Below, piece after piece: positions 1 to 6,579 of a DNA stretch of 42,068 bases. The notes beneath the pieces were generated by a model. The model searched no databases. It was not told the origin of the DNA and worked only from the letters and a program-made list of their open reading frames with translations. Within the stretch, counting starts at the first letter, position 1, and every line of letters starts with the position of its first letter. The position numbers were made by a program, and so were the translations under genes. The stretch spans positions 80,651-122,718 of the forward strand of contig NZ_BMNT01000005.1 of the NCBI RefSeq assembly GCF_014646695.1. The letters run 5' to 3'. The DNA comes from Sphaerisporangium melleum. Its GTDB lineage: Bacteria; Actinomycetota; Actinomycetes; Streptosporangiales; Streptosporangiaceae.

Positions 1-610
1 CTACGCCTCCTACATCGTCGAGGACGTCGCGGCCACCAGCACGCTCTTCGCGGCCCTGGTGGGCCCCATGCTCATCACCATGCCGCTGTGGGTGTGGCTC
101 GCCCGCAAGATGGACAAGCGCGGCGCGATGATCCTGGCCGGCGCGGTGTTCATGGCCGGCGGCCTCTCCATGGTGCTCACTCCCGCCTTCGGTGAGCTGT
201 ACGCGCACGTCGTCACGCTGTTCATCGGCGTCGGGTACGCCGGGCTGCAACTGCTGCAGTTCTCCATGCTGGCCGACGTGATCGCGCATGACGCGGCGCT
301 GAGCGGCAGGCGCAGGGGCGGGGTGTTCACCGGGTTGTGGACCGCCGTGGAGAGCGCGGTGGCCGCCCTCGGCGCCCTGGTGGTCGGCGCGGTGCTCGCG
401 GCCGGAGGGTTCGTCTCCTCCGACCCCGAGCACCCGGTGACCCAGCCGGGCAGCGCCCACACCGCGATCATCATCGTCATGGCGATCATCCCGGCGGTGA
501 TCACCGGCCTCGGCATCCTGATGACCCTCAAGTACGAGCTGACCGCCGACCACCTCGCCGAGGCCCAGGCCACCGACTCCACCGCCCCGGACGCCACCGC
601 CGCCCCGTGA
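1..610 (+). CDS. MFS transporter, GPH (sugar:cation symporter) family, 5'-truncated by the window
   Basis: The reading frame is open from base 2 and ends at TGA 608-610, so only the last ~202 residues of a transporter are present; the N-terminal half lies outside the window. The fragment has about four hydrophobic helices. It carries the loop 'LADVIAHDAALSGRRRGGVFTGLW', abbreviated here to its SGRRRGGVFTGLW part, typical of glycoside-pentoside-hexuronide:cation symporters (MFS_2). The C-terminal tail is cytosolic, Ala/Thr-rich and ends after the last helix (AIIIVMAIIPAVITGLGILM). The likely role is uptake of a glycoside or sugar at the cytoplasmic membrane. The substrate cannot be read from this piece. 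It converges on the ABC permease gene, with a hairpin between them. Confidence 0.8.
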   Translation, partial: YASYIVEDVAATSTLFAALVGPMLITMPLWVWLARKMDKRGAMILAGAVFMAGGLSMVLTPAFGELYAHVVTLFIGVGYAGLQLLQFSMLADVIAHDAALSGRRRGGVFTGLWTAVESAVAALGALVVGAVLAAGGFVSSDPEHPVTQPGSAHTAIIIVMAIIPAVITGLGILMTLKYELTADHLAEAQATDSTAPDATAAP

Positions 611-634
611 CTTCCCCCGGCCCACCTCGCGCCG

Positions 635-657
635 GGACCACCCTCGCGGGGGTGTCC
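635..657. terminator. GC-rich hairpin between convergent genes
   Basis: GGA-C-CACCC and GGGTG-TCC arms flank a short loop, with one bulged C. There is no T-run. It lies in the 98-bp gap between the transporter stop and the permease stop, so it could end either transcript. Confidence 0.4.
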
Positions 658-708
658 TCTTCCCGTCCGCTCCGGCATGACCGCCGCGTCGTCCGGCGAC
701 CGGCGAGG

Positions 709-3348
709 TCAGGTCATCCGGCGGGGCAGGGTGACCCGGGCCCGGGTGAACGCCGCCGCGACCAGACCCGCCAGCAGTGGCAACCCGACCACCAGCGCGG
801 CCATGGAGCCCCAGGGAATGACGATCGGGCTGTAGGGGACGGACGTCCGGCTTTGCAGCTCGATGGCCGCCGACCACATGGCCGCCACGCCGAGCGACAG
901 GCCCGCGACCGTGCCGGCCGCCATCCCGGTCACGGCGATGAACCACGCCTGCCCGAGCGTCACCAGCCGCCGCATGCCGGGCGGCGCGCCGACCGCGCCG
1001 AGCGTGGCCATGTCAGGCCGGGCGTCGGCGACGGCGAGCCCGGTGGCGGCGAACGTCCCACCCAGCACGAGCACGACGGCCGCCCCTGCCAGGATCAGGA
1101 ACGCGACCCCCAGCGGGTTCTGCGGACCTTGCTCGACGTAGACACGGACGCCGGATCGCCATACCTCCGCCAGGCCCGCGACCTTGTCTTCCTCGGCCGG
1201 CGTCACCCGGTGCAGCCCGGGGTCGATGACGAACCCCGCAAGCTGCGGCCGGAGGCCGAGTTCCGTCGCGGTCCGTACCGGCAACAGGACATTCGTGACG
1301 GCGGCGCGAGCCGTGCGCACCTCGACGGCCGGCACGCTGACCTTCCGGGGCTTACCGCCGTACAAGCGCAGCCGTACCACGCCCGCACGCACCGCGCCGG
1401 GCCGGAACACCACGACCTTGCCCGCCGCCAGGGCCGCCGCCGCCTCGGGGTCGTCACGGCCGGCGAGATAGCGCGCCAGGTCAGGCCCGCCGATGCGGAA
1501 CGCGTTGCCGGAATAGACCGGGCTCCCGCACTCCTCCTCCGTCTCGCAGTCGGCGAGCTGCACACCCCAGAGGTCCTCGCCGTTCACCGGCCGGTACACC
1601 TCGGCCAGCGGCACCCCCGGTAGTGCGTCCTGCAACGCCGTGCGCACGCGTGCGGCGCGCTCGCCCGCCGGCTCGCCGATGTCGACCGCCAGCGCGCCGT
1701 GCACCTCTTGGGGATGGTAATCGTGCGCCCAGCGTGCCTCCGCGCTGGCCGCACCGATCATGATCGCCACCACGCCCGCCGTCGCGGCGGCCACCGCGGC
1801 GACCGCGGGGGCGGTACGTCCCCGGTTGCGCACCGCGTCCCGCGCGGCCAGCCGGAACGGCAGCGGCAGGCGGGCCGCGAGCCGGCCCGCGGCCCGCACC
1901 AGCCACGGGGTGAGCAGGACGATCCCCACCATCGTGCAGAACGCTCCGGCCGCGAGGCTGAGGTCGCCGAACTCGGTGAGGATACGGCGGTCCACCCTCC
2001 AGCCGAGGGTCATCACGAAGCCGACGGCGACCAGAACGATGCCGGCCAGTGGCAGGCCGTTCCGGACGCGGACCGGTGCCGGCCGTCCGGCCAGCGCCGC
2101 GACGACGTCGGCGCGGGCGGCCCGCCGGGCGGGCACCACCGCGGCCGTCACCGCGCTGACCAGCCCGAGCGCGACGACCGCGGCGACGTAGCCGATCGGC
2201 ACCTCGTACGGCCCGGCGACGGAGCCGTTCACGCTCTCCACGATCGGGACGGCGGCCCGCGCGGCGGCGAGCCCGATGGCCACCCCGAGCGCCGTGGCGA
2301 GGCCGCCGAGCACGAACCCGTCGGCGAGCACGATGGACCGCAGGTGGCGGGCGGAGCCGCCTTGGGCGGCGACCAGCGCCAGCTCACGGCGGCGCCGCCG
2401 GATGCCCACCGCGAACGCGGGCCCGGCCAGCAGGACGACCTCCAGCACCACCATCGTCACGACCAGTCCGCCGACGGCGACGTCCTTGGCCCTCATGCCA
2501 CCGGCCGTCCGGATCACCGGTGGAGTCGCGGGATCCTGTCCGGTCAGCACGGCGCGGGAGGTCACCAGCAGGCCCTCGGCGTTCAACCGCCGGACGTCCT
2601 TCCACAGCACCGGCCCTGGGGTGTCCACCAGCCACTCGCTCGCCCGCGCGCCCGCGTCGGGCCCGGGGAACGCGACCACCACGTCCAGGTCGAGGCGGTC
2701 GGGGTGGTCCACGACGCCGACGATCCGATGGTCGGTGCCCGAACCGGACAGCCGGATACGCGACCCGAGCGGTGCGCCGTGCCGGGCGAGCCAGGAGGAC
2801 ACCGCGACCTCGTCCGGGCTCGCGGGGAACCGCCCCTGCCGGAGCGGATACAGGCCCCGGGTCAGCGGGTCCCGCAGGTCGATTTCCCTCACCGGGGTCG
2901 GGTCGACAGCCCGGCCGGCGTAGAACCGCCCGGACCCGACCGGCACGACCTTGCTGCCCGGCGGCAGCAGCGCGACCAGCCGGTCCGTCGTGACCGGCCG
3001 TGCCTCCTGCGTCGACTTCGGATCCTCGACCGACCAGAGGCCGCCGTCGGCGCCCTGCTGTACCGGCCGTCCCTGCCCGCTGTCGATGATCCGCGCGTCC
3101 GACGTGCCGAGGTCGCGGTCCAGCCGCTCCTGTGGGGTCACGTCGAAGGTCGCGATGAGGACGGCCATCGCCGTGACCACCAGTACCGGCAGCCCGATCA
3201 TGACGAGGACCAGGGCGCTCCTGCCCTTGTACCGCCGGGCGTCGCGCCGCGACAGCCGCAGGGCCGCCCGTAACGCGCTCCCTCGCCCGCGTCCCGCCCG
3301 CCGGCCGCCCCCCGGCGCGGCGTCCGGGTCGTTCTCGGGCCCGCTCAT
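709..3348 (-). CDS. FtsX-like ABC transporter permease (MacB/FtsX fold, two permease modules)
   Basis: 879 residues. A basic cytosolic start (about 1-45) leads into a first TM helix (SALVLVMIGLPVLVVTAMAVLIA). A large extracytoplasmic domain follows, then three TM helices around residues 290-425, a second long segment with a further TM at about 440-550, another extracytoplasmic domain, and three final helices (VAFLILAGAAVVLVLGG and following). This duplicated FtsX layout is typical of actinobacterial exporters that move lipids, peptides or antibiotics, or act mechanically, rather than importers. The ATG overlaps the stop of the ATPase gene by 4 nt (ATGA), so the two are translationally coupled and surely form one complex. 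The substrate is unknown. PadR control upstream suggests induction by a toxic compound. Confidence 0.88.
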   Translation of the reverse strand: MSGPENDPDAAPGGGRRAGRGRGSALRAALRLSRRDARRYKGRSALVLVMIGLPVLVVTAMAVLIATFDVTPQERLDRDLGTSDARIIDSGQGRPVQQGADGGLWSVEDPKSTQEARPVTTDRLVALLPPGSKVVPVGSGRFYAGRAVDPTPVREIDLRDPLTRGLYPLRQGRFPASPDEVAVSSWLARHGAPLGSRIRLSGSGTDHRIVGVVDHPDRLDLDVVVAFPGPDAGARASEWLVDTPGPVLWKDVRRLNAEGLLVTSRAVLTGQDPATPPVIRTAGGMRAKDVAVGGLVVTMVVLEVVLLAGPAFAVGIRRRRRELALVAAQGGSARHLRSIVLADGFVLGGLATALGVAIGLAAARAAVPIVESVNGSVAGPYEVPIGYVAAVVALGLVSAVTAAVVPARRAARADVVAALAGRPAPVRVRNGLPLAGIVLVAVGFVMTLGWRVDRRILTEFGDLSLAAGAFCTMVGIVLLTPWLVRAAGRLAARLPLPFRLAARDAVRNRGRTAPAVAAVAAATAGVVAIMIGAASAEARWAHDYHPQEVHGALAVDIGEPAGERAARVRTALQDALPGVPLAEVYRPVNGEDLWGVQLADCETEEECGSPVYSGNAFRIGGPDLARYLAGRDDPEAAAALAAGKVVVFRPGAVRAGVVRLRLYGGKPRKVSVPAVEVRTARAAVTNVLLPVRTATELGLRPQLAGFVIDPGLHRVTPAEEDKVAGLAEVWRSGVRVYVEQGPQNPLGVAFLILAGAAVVLVLGGTFAATGLAVADARPDMATLGAVGAPPGMRRLVTLGQAWFIAVTGMAAGTVAGLSLGVAAMWSAAIELQSRTSVPYSPIVIPWGSMAALVVGLPLLAGLVAAAFTRARVTLPRRMT

Positions 3349-4043
3349 GAGGTCACCGCCACGGTGGTGTCGGTGATGGCGCCGTCCCGCAGGAACACGA
3401 CCCGGTCGGCCCAGGCGGCCAGCCGCGGCTCGTGCGTGACCAGCAGGACGGCGGCGCCGGCGTCGCAGCGGGCGCGCAGCAGGGCCAGGATGTCCTCGCC
3501 GGTCGCGGTGTCCAGCGCGCCGGTCGGCTCGTCGGCGAGCAGCAGCCGCCGCTCCCCCACCAGCGCGCGGGCGATGGCCACCCGCTGCCGCTGCCCGCCG
3601 GAGATCTCGTCGGGGAAGCGGTCGGCGACCTGCGCGACGCCCACCTCGCCGAGCACCGCCTCGGCCTCGCGCCGCGCCTGCCGGGTGCGGACGCCGTCCA
3701 GCTCGCGGGGCAGCATGACGTTCTCGGCGGCGGTCAGCGAGGGGATCAGGTTGAGGTCCTGGAAGACGTACCCGACGTGCCGCCGCCGCAGCCGGGCCAG
3801 CTCGCGGGCGGGCAGCGAGCCGAGGTGGACGTTCTCGACGGTGACGACGCCCGCCGTGGGCCGGTCCAGGCCACCCGCGAGGTTGAGCAGGGTGGACTTC
3901 CCCGAGCCGGACGGGCCCATCACCGCGACCAGTTCTCCGGCGGCGAGGTCGAGGCTCACGTCTTTGAGGGCGTGGACGGCGCCCGGCCCCTTGCCGTGGA
4001 TGCGCGTCACGCCGGTGAGGCGGACGACGCGGTCAGTCGTCAT
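3345..4043 (-). CDS. ABC transporter ATP-binding protein (MacB/LolD-like)
   Basis: 232 residues, the usual length for a stand-alone ATPase of FtsX-type exporters. Visible motifs are Walker A GPSGSGKST (about residue 43), the Q-loop in YVFQDLNLIPSLT, the signature SGGQRQRVAIARAL, Walker B LLLADEPTGALD and the H-loop LLVTHEPRLA. All catalytic residues look intact. It powers the permease encoded immediately downstream. The start lies 11 nt inside the end of padR, and the stop overlaps the permease start, so padR, ATPase and permease form one tightly packed operon. Confidence 0.93.
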   Translation of the reverse strand: MTTDRVVRLTGVTRIHGKGPGAVHALKDVSLDLAAGELVAVMGPSGSGKSTLLNLAGGLDRPTAGVVTVENVHLGSLPARELARLRRRHVGYVFQDLNLIPSLTAAENVMLPRELDGVRTRQARREAEAVLGEVGVAQVADRFPDEISGGQRQRVAIARALVGERRLLLADEPTGALDTATGEDILALLRARCDAGAAVLLVTHEPRLAAWADRVVFLRDGAITDTTVAVTS

Positions 4044-4569
4044 CGGTGGTCTCCTGAGTAGTGGCGGGCGCGGCGGCCAGGACCACTTCGCAGTGGTCGA
4101 GCCAGCGCTGTTCCGCCTCGGCCTGGAAGATCATGGAGTCGAGCACCAGCCGCTGCGCCGCCCCGGCCTCCGCCCGCTTGGCGCGGGTCAGCTCCTGCAG
4201 GGCGCGCATGGTGGCGGTGCGCTGGGCGCGGACGACCTGGCGGACGTCGGCCGACGGCGAGGTGACCGCCATGGCGAGCTTGATCACCAGCTCGTCCCGC
4301 GGCCGGTCGGCCTGGGCGACGGGGGTGCCGAACCATCGCTCCAGCTCCGACCGGCCCTTGTCGGTGATGGCGTACACGACGCGCCCCTGCTCGTCCTGTT
4401 CGCCAGGTGCCACCAGCCCGTCGCGTTCCATCCGCGAGAGCGTCGTGTAGACCTGGCCGATGTTGAGCGGCCAGGTCGCCCCGGTCGACGCCTCGAACTC
4501 GGTGCGCAGTTGGTAGCCGTACCGCGGCCCCTGGGTCAACAGGGCCAGGATGCCGTGCCTGATGGACAT
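4033..4569 (-). CDS. PadR family transcriptional regulator
   Basis: 178 residues starting at ATG 4569 (MSIRHGILALLTQGPRYGYQLR). The longer open frame upstream is rejected because it would run through the operator and encodes no PadR sequence. Residues 1-90 form the PadR winged helix: LALL...GYQL, then the wing 'YTTLSRMERDGLV' and EQDEQGRVVYAITDKG. Residues ~95-170 are the C-terminal helical dimerisation part (PadR_C/Vir_act_alpha_C), rich in Ala/Arg. PadR proteins usually repress an adjacent exporter and are released by a drug or phenolic ligand. The gene leads the operon with the ABC ATPase and permease. A 24-bp palindrome sits 2 bp upstream of its start, so autoregulation is likely. No ribosome binding site is visible, so the mRNA may be leaderless. 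Confidence 0.88.
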   Translation of the reverse strand: MSIRHGILALLTQGPRYGYQLRTEFEASTGATWPLNIGQVYTTLSRMERDGLVAPGEQDEQGRVVYAITDKGRSELERWFGTPVAQADRPRDELVIKLAMAVTSPSADVRQVVRAQRTATMRALQELTRAKRAEAGAAQRLVLDSMIFQAEAEQRWLDHCEVVLAAAPATTQETTDDD

Positions 4570-4571
4570 GG

Positions 4572-4595
4572 ATACTGAGTATGCATACTCGGTAT
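4572..4595. promoter_or_regulatory. Probable PadR operator (24-bp inverted repeat)
   Basis: Two 12-bp arms, ATACTGAGTATG and CATACTCGGTAT, match as an inverted repeat with one mismatched pair. The inner 14 bp (GAGTATGCATACTC, 4577-4590) is a perfect palindrome. The ATACT/AGTAT outer elements resemble known PadR boxes. It lies between padR and the divergent DUF1707-FHA gene. It overlaps the expected padR promoter (CATACT as a -10 about 8 nt before the ATG) and abuts the -35 area of the FHA gene, whose candidate -10 is TATTCT at 4618-4623. A further half site (ATACTCAG) is at 4648-4655. Confidence 0.75.
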
Positions 4596-4658
4596 GCTCA
4601 GGGCAACAGATCCCGCATATTCTGGACACCTTGCCGTTGCCCGCCCGATACTCAGCAC

Positions 4659-5201
4659 ATGAGCTCGTCGCACCCGCCTGTGCGCGCCTCCGACGGAGAC
4701 CGTGATCGCGCCATCAACGAGCTCCGCGATCACGCCGCCGAAGGTCAGATCTCGCACGACACCTTCCTCGGGCGGGTCGATCGCGCGCTGCAGGCGCGCA
4801 GCCGCGTCGAGCTGACCGACCTGGTCTCCGACCTGCCCCCGCCCGGGAAGTGGCGGCGCAGGCTCACCGAGGCCGTCGCCTCGGTGTCCGACCTGACCAC
4901 GCGCATCGAGACCGCCTGGCGCCGTCCGCGCCTGCCCCGCCTCGCACTGCCGGTGGACAACCGCACCCGGTACGTCGTCGGCCGCGGCTCCGAGTGCGAC
5001 CTGGTGCTGACCGACCTCACGGTCTCCCGGGTGCACGCCGAGCTGCGCCACGAGAGCGACTCCTGGCTCCTGGTGGACCTCGGTTCGCTCAACGGCACCC
5101 GGCTGAACGGCTGGCGCCTGGTCGGCCCGGCCCGGGTACGCGAGGGCGACGAGATCTCGTTCGGTGAGTGCGCCTTCGTCCTCACCGCTCCGGTGGCCTG
5201 A
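4659..5201 (+). CDS. DUF1707 and FHA domain protein
   Basis: 180 residues from ATG 4659, chosen because the DUF1707 motif starts a few residues later (ASDGDRDRAINELRDHAAEG). Residues ~8-60 are DUF1707, a small SHOCT-like helical module. A linker with several Arg residues follows. Residues ~105-178 form a forkhead-associated domain with the conserved phosphothreonine-binding positions GRGS, SRVHAEL and GSLNGTRLNG. It has no membrane segment. FHA proteins in actinobacteria bind Ser/Thr-kinase-phosphorylated partners, so this is likely a signalling adaptor; its partner is unknown. It diverges from padR across the operator, which may tie its expression to the same signal. No Shine-Dalgarno sequence is evident. 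Confidence 0.85.
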   Translation: MSSSHPPVRASDGDRDRAINELRDHAAEGQISHDTFLGRVDRALQARSRVELTDLVSDLPPPGKWRRRLTEAVASVSDLTTRIETAWRRPRLPRLALPVDNRTRYVVGRGSECDLVLTDLTVSRVHAELRHESDSWLLVDLGSLNGTRLNGWRLVGPARVREGDEISFGECAFVLTAPVA

Positions 5202-5306
5202 CCTTCGCCCTTCCCACACCGCGCCGCACCGCCGGCACCGCTCGGACACCGAGGCCCAAGGCCGCGCCGGCCGATCACGACCCAAAGGAAACGGCTGACA
5301 CGAAAA

Positions 5307-5334
5307 ACGGGCGAGCCTCCAGAGACTCGCCCGT
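5307..5334. terminator. Intrinsic terminator, U-tract towards the minus strand
   Basis: A perfect 9-bp stem ACGGGCGAG / CTCGCCCGT with a 10-nt loop. Five As at 5303-5307 become a U-run when read on the minus strand. It fits the end of the beta-trefoil gene transcript and may also stop the convergent FHA gene. Confidence 0.75.
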
Positions 5335-5354
5335 CCGTTCCCCGGACCACGAAA

Positions 5355-5388
5355 GCGATCGGCCCGCGGGTGCCCGCAGACCGATCGC
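5355..5388. terminator. Second hairpin between convergent genes
   Basis: GCGATCGG / CCGATCGC form a perfect 8-bp stem, with an inner GCGGG/CCCGC pairing. It is tandem to the hairpin at 5307-5334 in the FHA / beta-trefoil convergent gap. A back-up or bidirectional terminator is the simplest reading. Confidence 0.5.
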
Positions 5389-5443
5389 GCTTGTGTCGGC
5401 CTTCTGAGCAGCGGCACGTGCCCAGCAGCGCCTTCGGCAGGTG

Positions 5444-6016
5444 TCAGTTGATGATGAACTTCTCCCAGTCGCCGACGCCGGCGTTCCGGGCCCGCAGCAT
5501 GGCGTAGCCGCCCTGCGTGTAGGCCAGCTCAGCGCTCACGTACTTCCCGTTGACCAGGGACTTGATGGTGTCGTAACCCCCGGCCTCGTTGTGCACGATC
5601 TGGAACCGCTCGTACGCGGCGACCTTGGTGGCGCGTGCCCGCAGCATGCCGGTGTCGGCGCCCGTGTAGTCCTTCTCGACACTCACGTAAGCCTTGGCGG
5701 CGTACGAATAGAGCGTCTGGTAGCCGTCCATGGGACAGAGGCTGAACTTCTCCCAGCTTCCCGCGCCACTGCCCGACCGCGCACGAAGCTGGCCCTTGAC
5801 ATAGCCGTCGTAGTCCAGCTCGGCGGCGACGTACTTGTTGTTGGCCTTCGACTTGATCGTGACGTCGGAGCAGGTGTCACCGATCTCCCAGTCGGGAATC
5901 GTGCGCTTCTGCTGCACGGCGGCGGTGCCGGCGGTCGCCGCGGGCACCGAGGTCACCATGACGACCCCCGCCGCCGACACCACGCCGAGTGCGGCGATGA
6001 CATTTCTGAGCTTCAT
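5444..6016 (-). CDS. Secreted beta-trefoil (fascin-like) protein
   Basis: 190 residues from ATG 6016; GGAG about 8 nt upstream supports this start. Residues 1-~35 are a Sec signal peptide (MKLRNVIAALGVVSAAGVVM..., Ala-rich cleavage region ATAGTA). The mature part holds three similar ~45-residue lobes, each with a K/A-YV-(A/S)-x-E motif, then LRAR and then W/Y-E-(K/R)-F: residues ~60-100, ~105-145 and ~150-190. This is a single beta-trefoil of the fascin type (actin cross-linking fold, lectin-like). A catalytic function is not expected; carbohydrate or surface binding outside the cell is the likely role. Two Cys residues (about 50 and 95) could form a disulfide. It stands alone, with terminators downstream and an AT-richer promoter region upstream. 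Confidence 0.75.
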   Translation of the reverse strand: MKLRNVIAALGVVSAAGVVMVTSVPAATAGTAAVQQKRTIPDWEIGDTCSDVTIKSKANNKYVAAELDYDGYVKGQLRARSGSGAGSWEKFSLCPMDGYQTLYSYAAKAYVSVEKDYTGADTGMLRARATKVAAYERFQIVHNEAGGYDTIKSLVNGKYVSAELAYTQGGYAMLRARNAGVGDWEKFIIN

Positions 6017-6427
6017 TCTTCTGCTTTCTCCGGTCTTTCCATATGATCCGCCGGCTGCTCGGCCATGCCGGCAGCCGTCCGTGTTGACCTGGCACCGCGC
6101 ATGAGTCACCAGCGGTCATCACTGAGGAGCCGACTGGGCGCGCCCCCGCCTCTGCCAGTGCAGACGATAGAAAGCACCATAGCGAGCGGTATGCGTAATT
6201 CTGCACATATAGCGTGTGATCAGCGCCACAGAAGCCAATGAAGTAGAAATTCACAAATATTCCACTTACCAGTTGATGGCCGGGAATGGAATTCCGTTCC
6301 CATTCAGTGGCCCAACGTCCGGCCACTTCCGCGGACGTTCCGCCGTCGATCACCTGGCGGGTCATCTACCTGCCACCGCCTCGACCCCGCCGCGATCACG
6401 GGGATGCCCGGCCGCGTGGGCGTCTGC
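6017..6427. other. Intergenic region, locally AT-rich, with a 20-bp palindrome
   Basis: No gene is supported here. Bases ~6160-6300 are clearly less GC-rich than the rest of the window. A palindrome at 6282-6301 has GGAATTCC at its centre and GGGAA/TTCCC ends, with one mismatched pair. It has no T-tract and is not a terminator. It must carry the promoter of the beta-trefoil gene (minus strand) and upstream elements of the Thr leader (plus strand). Confidence 0.5.
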
Positions 6428-6433
6428 TACCGT
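6428..6433 (+). promoter_or_regulatory. -10 element of the Thr leader transcript (TACCGT)
   Basis: TACCGT fits the actinobacterial TANNNT -10 and ends 7 nt before the ATG at 6441, the spacing of a leaderless transcript. The -35 region (about 6405-6410, TGCCCG) is weak. Predicted from sequence only. Confidence 0.5.
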
Positions 6434-6440
6434 GACGGCC

Positions 6441-6491
6441 ATGAAGCGCGCTGGTTCGACGACGACGCCGAGGAGTGTCCCGGCGCGCTGA
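6441..6491 (+). CDS. Threonine leader peptide of the thrS-like gene
   Basis: A 16-residue ORF, MKRAGSTTTPRSVPAR, with three consecutive ACG threonine codons at 6459-6467 and a TGA 16 nt before a strong hairpin. An in-frame GTG at 6432 would add one more Thr codon. It lies 88 nt upstream of a threonyl-tRNA synthetase gene, so the codon run matches the amino acid handled by the downstream enzyme. That is the hallmark of ribosome-mediated attenuation: ribosomes stalling on Thr codons when charged Thr-tRNA is scarce would change folding of the following RNA. No Shine-Dalgarno sequence is seen; the ORF is probably translated from a leaderless mRNA. Confidence 0.7.
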   Translation: MKRAGSTTTPRSVPAR

Positions 6492-6498
6492 CAGCTGA

Positions 6499-6512
6499 CT
6501 TCGAGTCCGAAG
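6499..6512 (+). promoter_or_regulatory. Small hairpin overlapping the attenuator stem
   Basis: CTTCG-AGTC-CGAAG folds as a 5-bp stem and shares CGAAG with the 5' arm of the larger hairpin at 6508-6539, so the two are mutually exclusive at the base. It could be part of an antiterminator. Its short stem leaves that uncertain. Confidence 0.35.
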
Positions 6513-6539
6513 CCCCGGGGCGAGTGCCCCGGGGCTTCG
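6508..6539 (+). terminator. Attenuator hairpin before the thrS-like gene
   Basis: A perfect 14-bp stem, CGAAGCCCCGGGGC / GCCCCGGGGCTTCG, with a GAGT loop, between the leader peptide stop (6491) and the ribosome binding site (GAGGAG 6568-6573). There is no U-run, which is common for actinobacterial terminators. In this position it is best read as the transcription attenuator of the leader system. Confidence 0.65.
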
Positions 6540-6579
6540 CCGTGTGGTCACCCGCCTCGGCACCCACGAGGAGACCACC

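Noticed and set aside
6434-6579. T-box riboswitch before the thrS-like gene
   Set aside because: No T-box sequence or specifier-loop architecture is visible in the short leader; a Thr-codon leader peptide with hairpin explains the region better.
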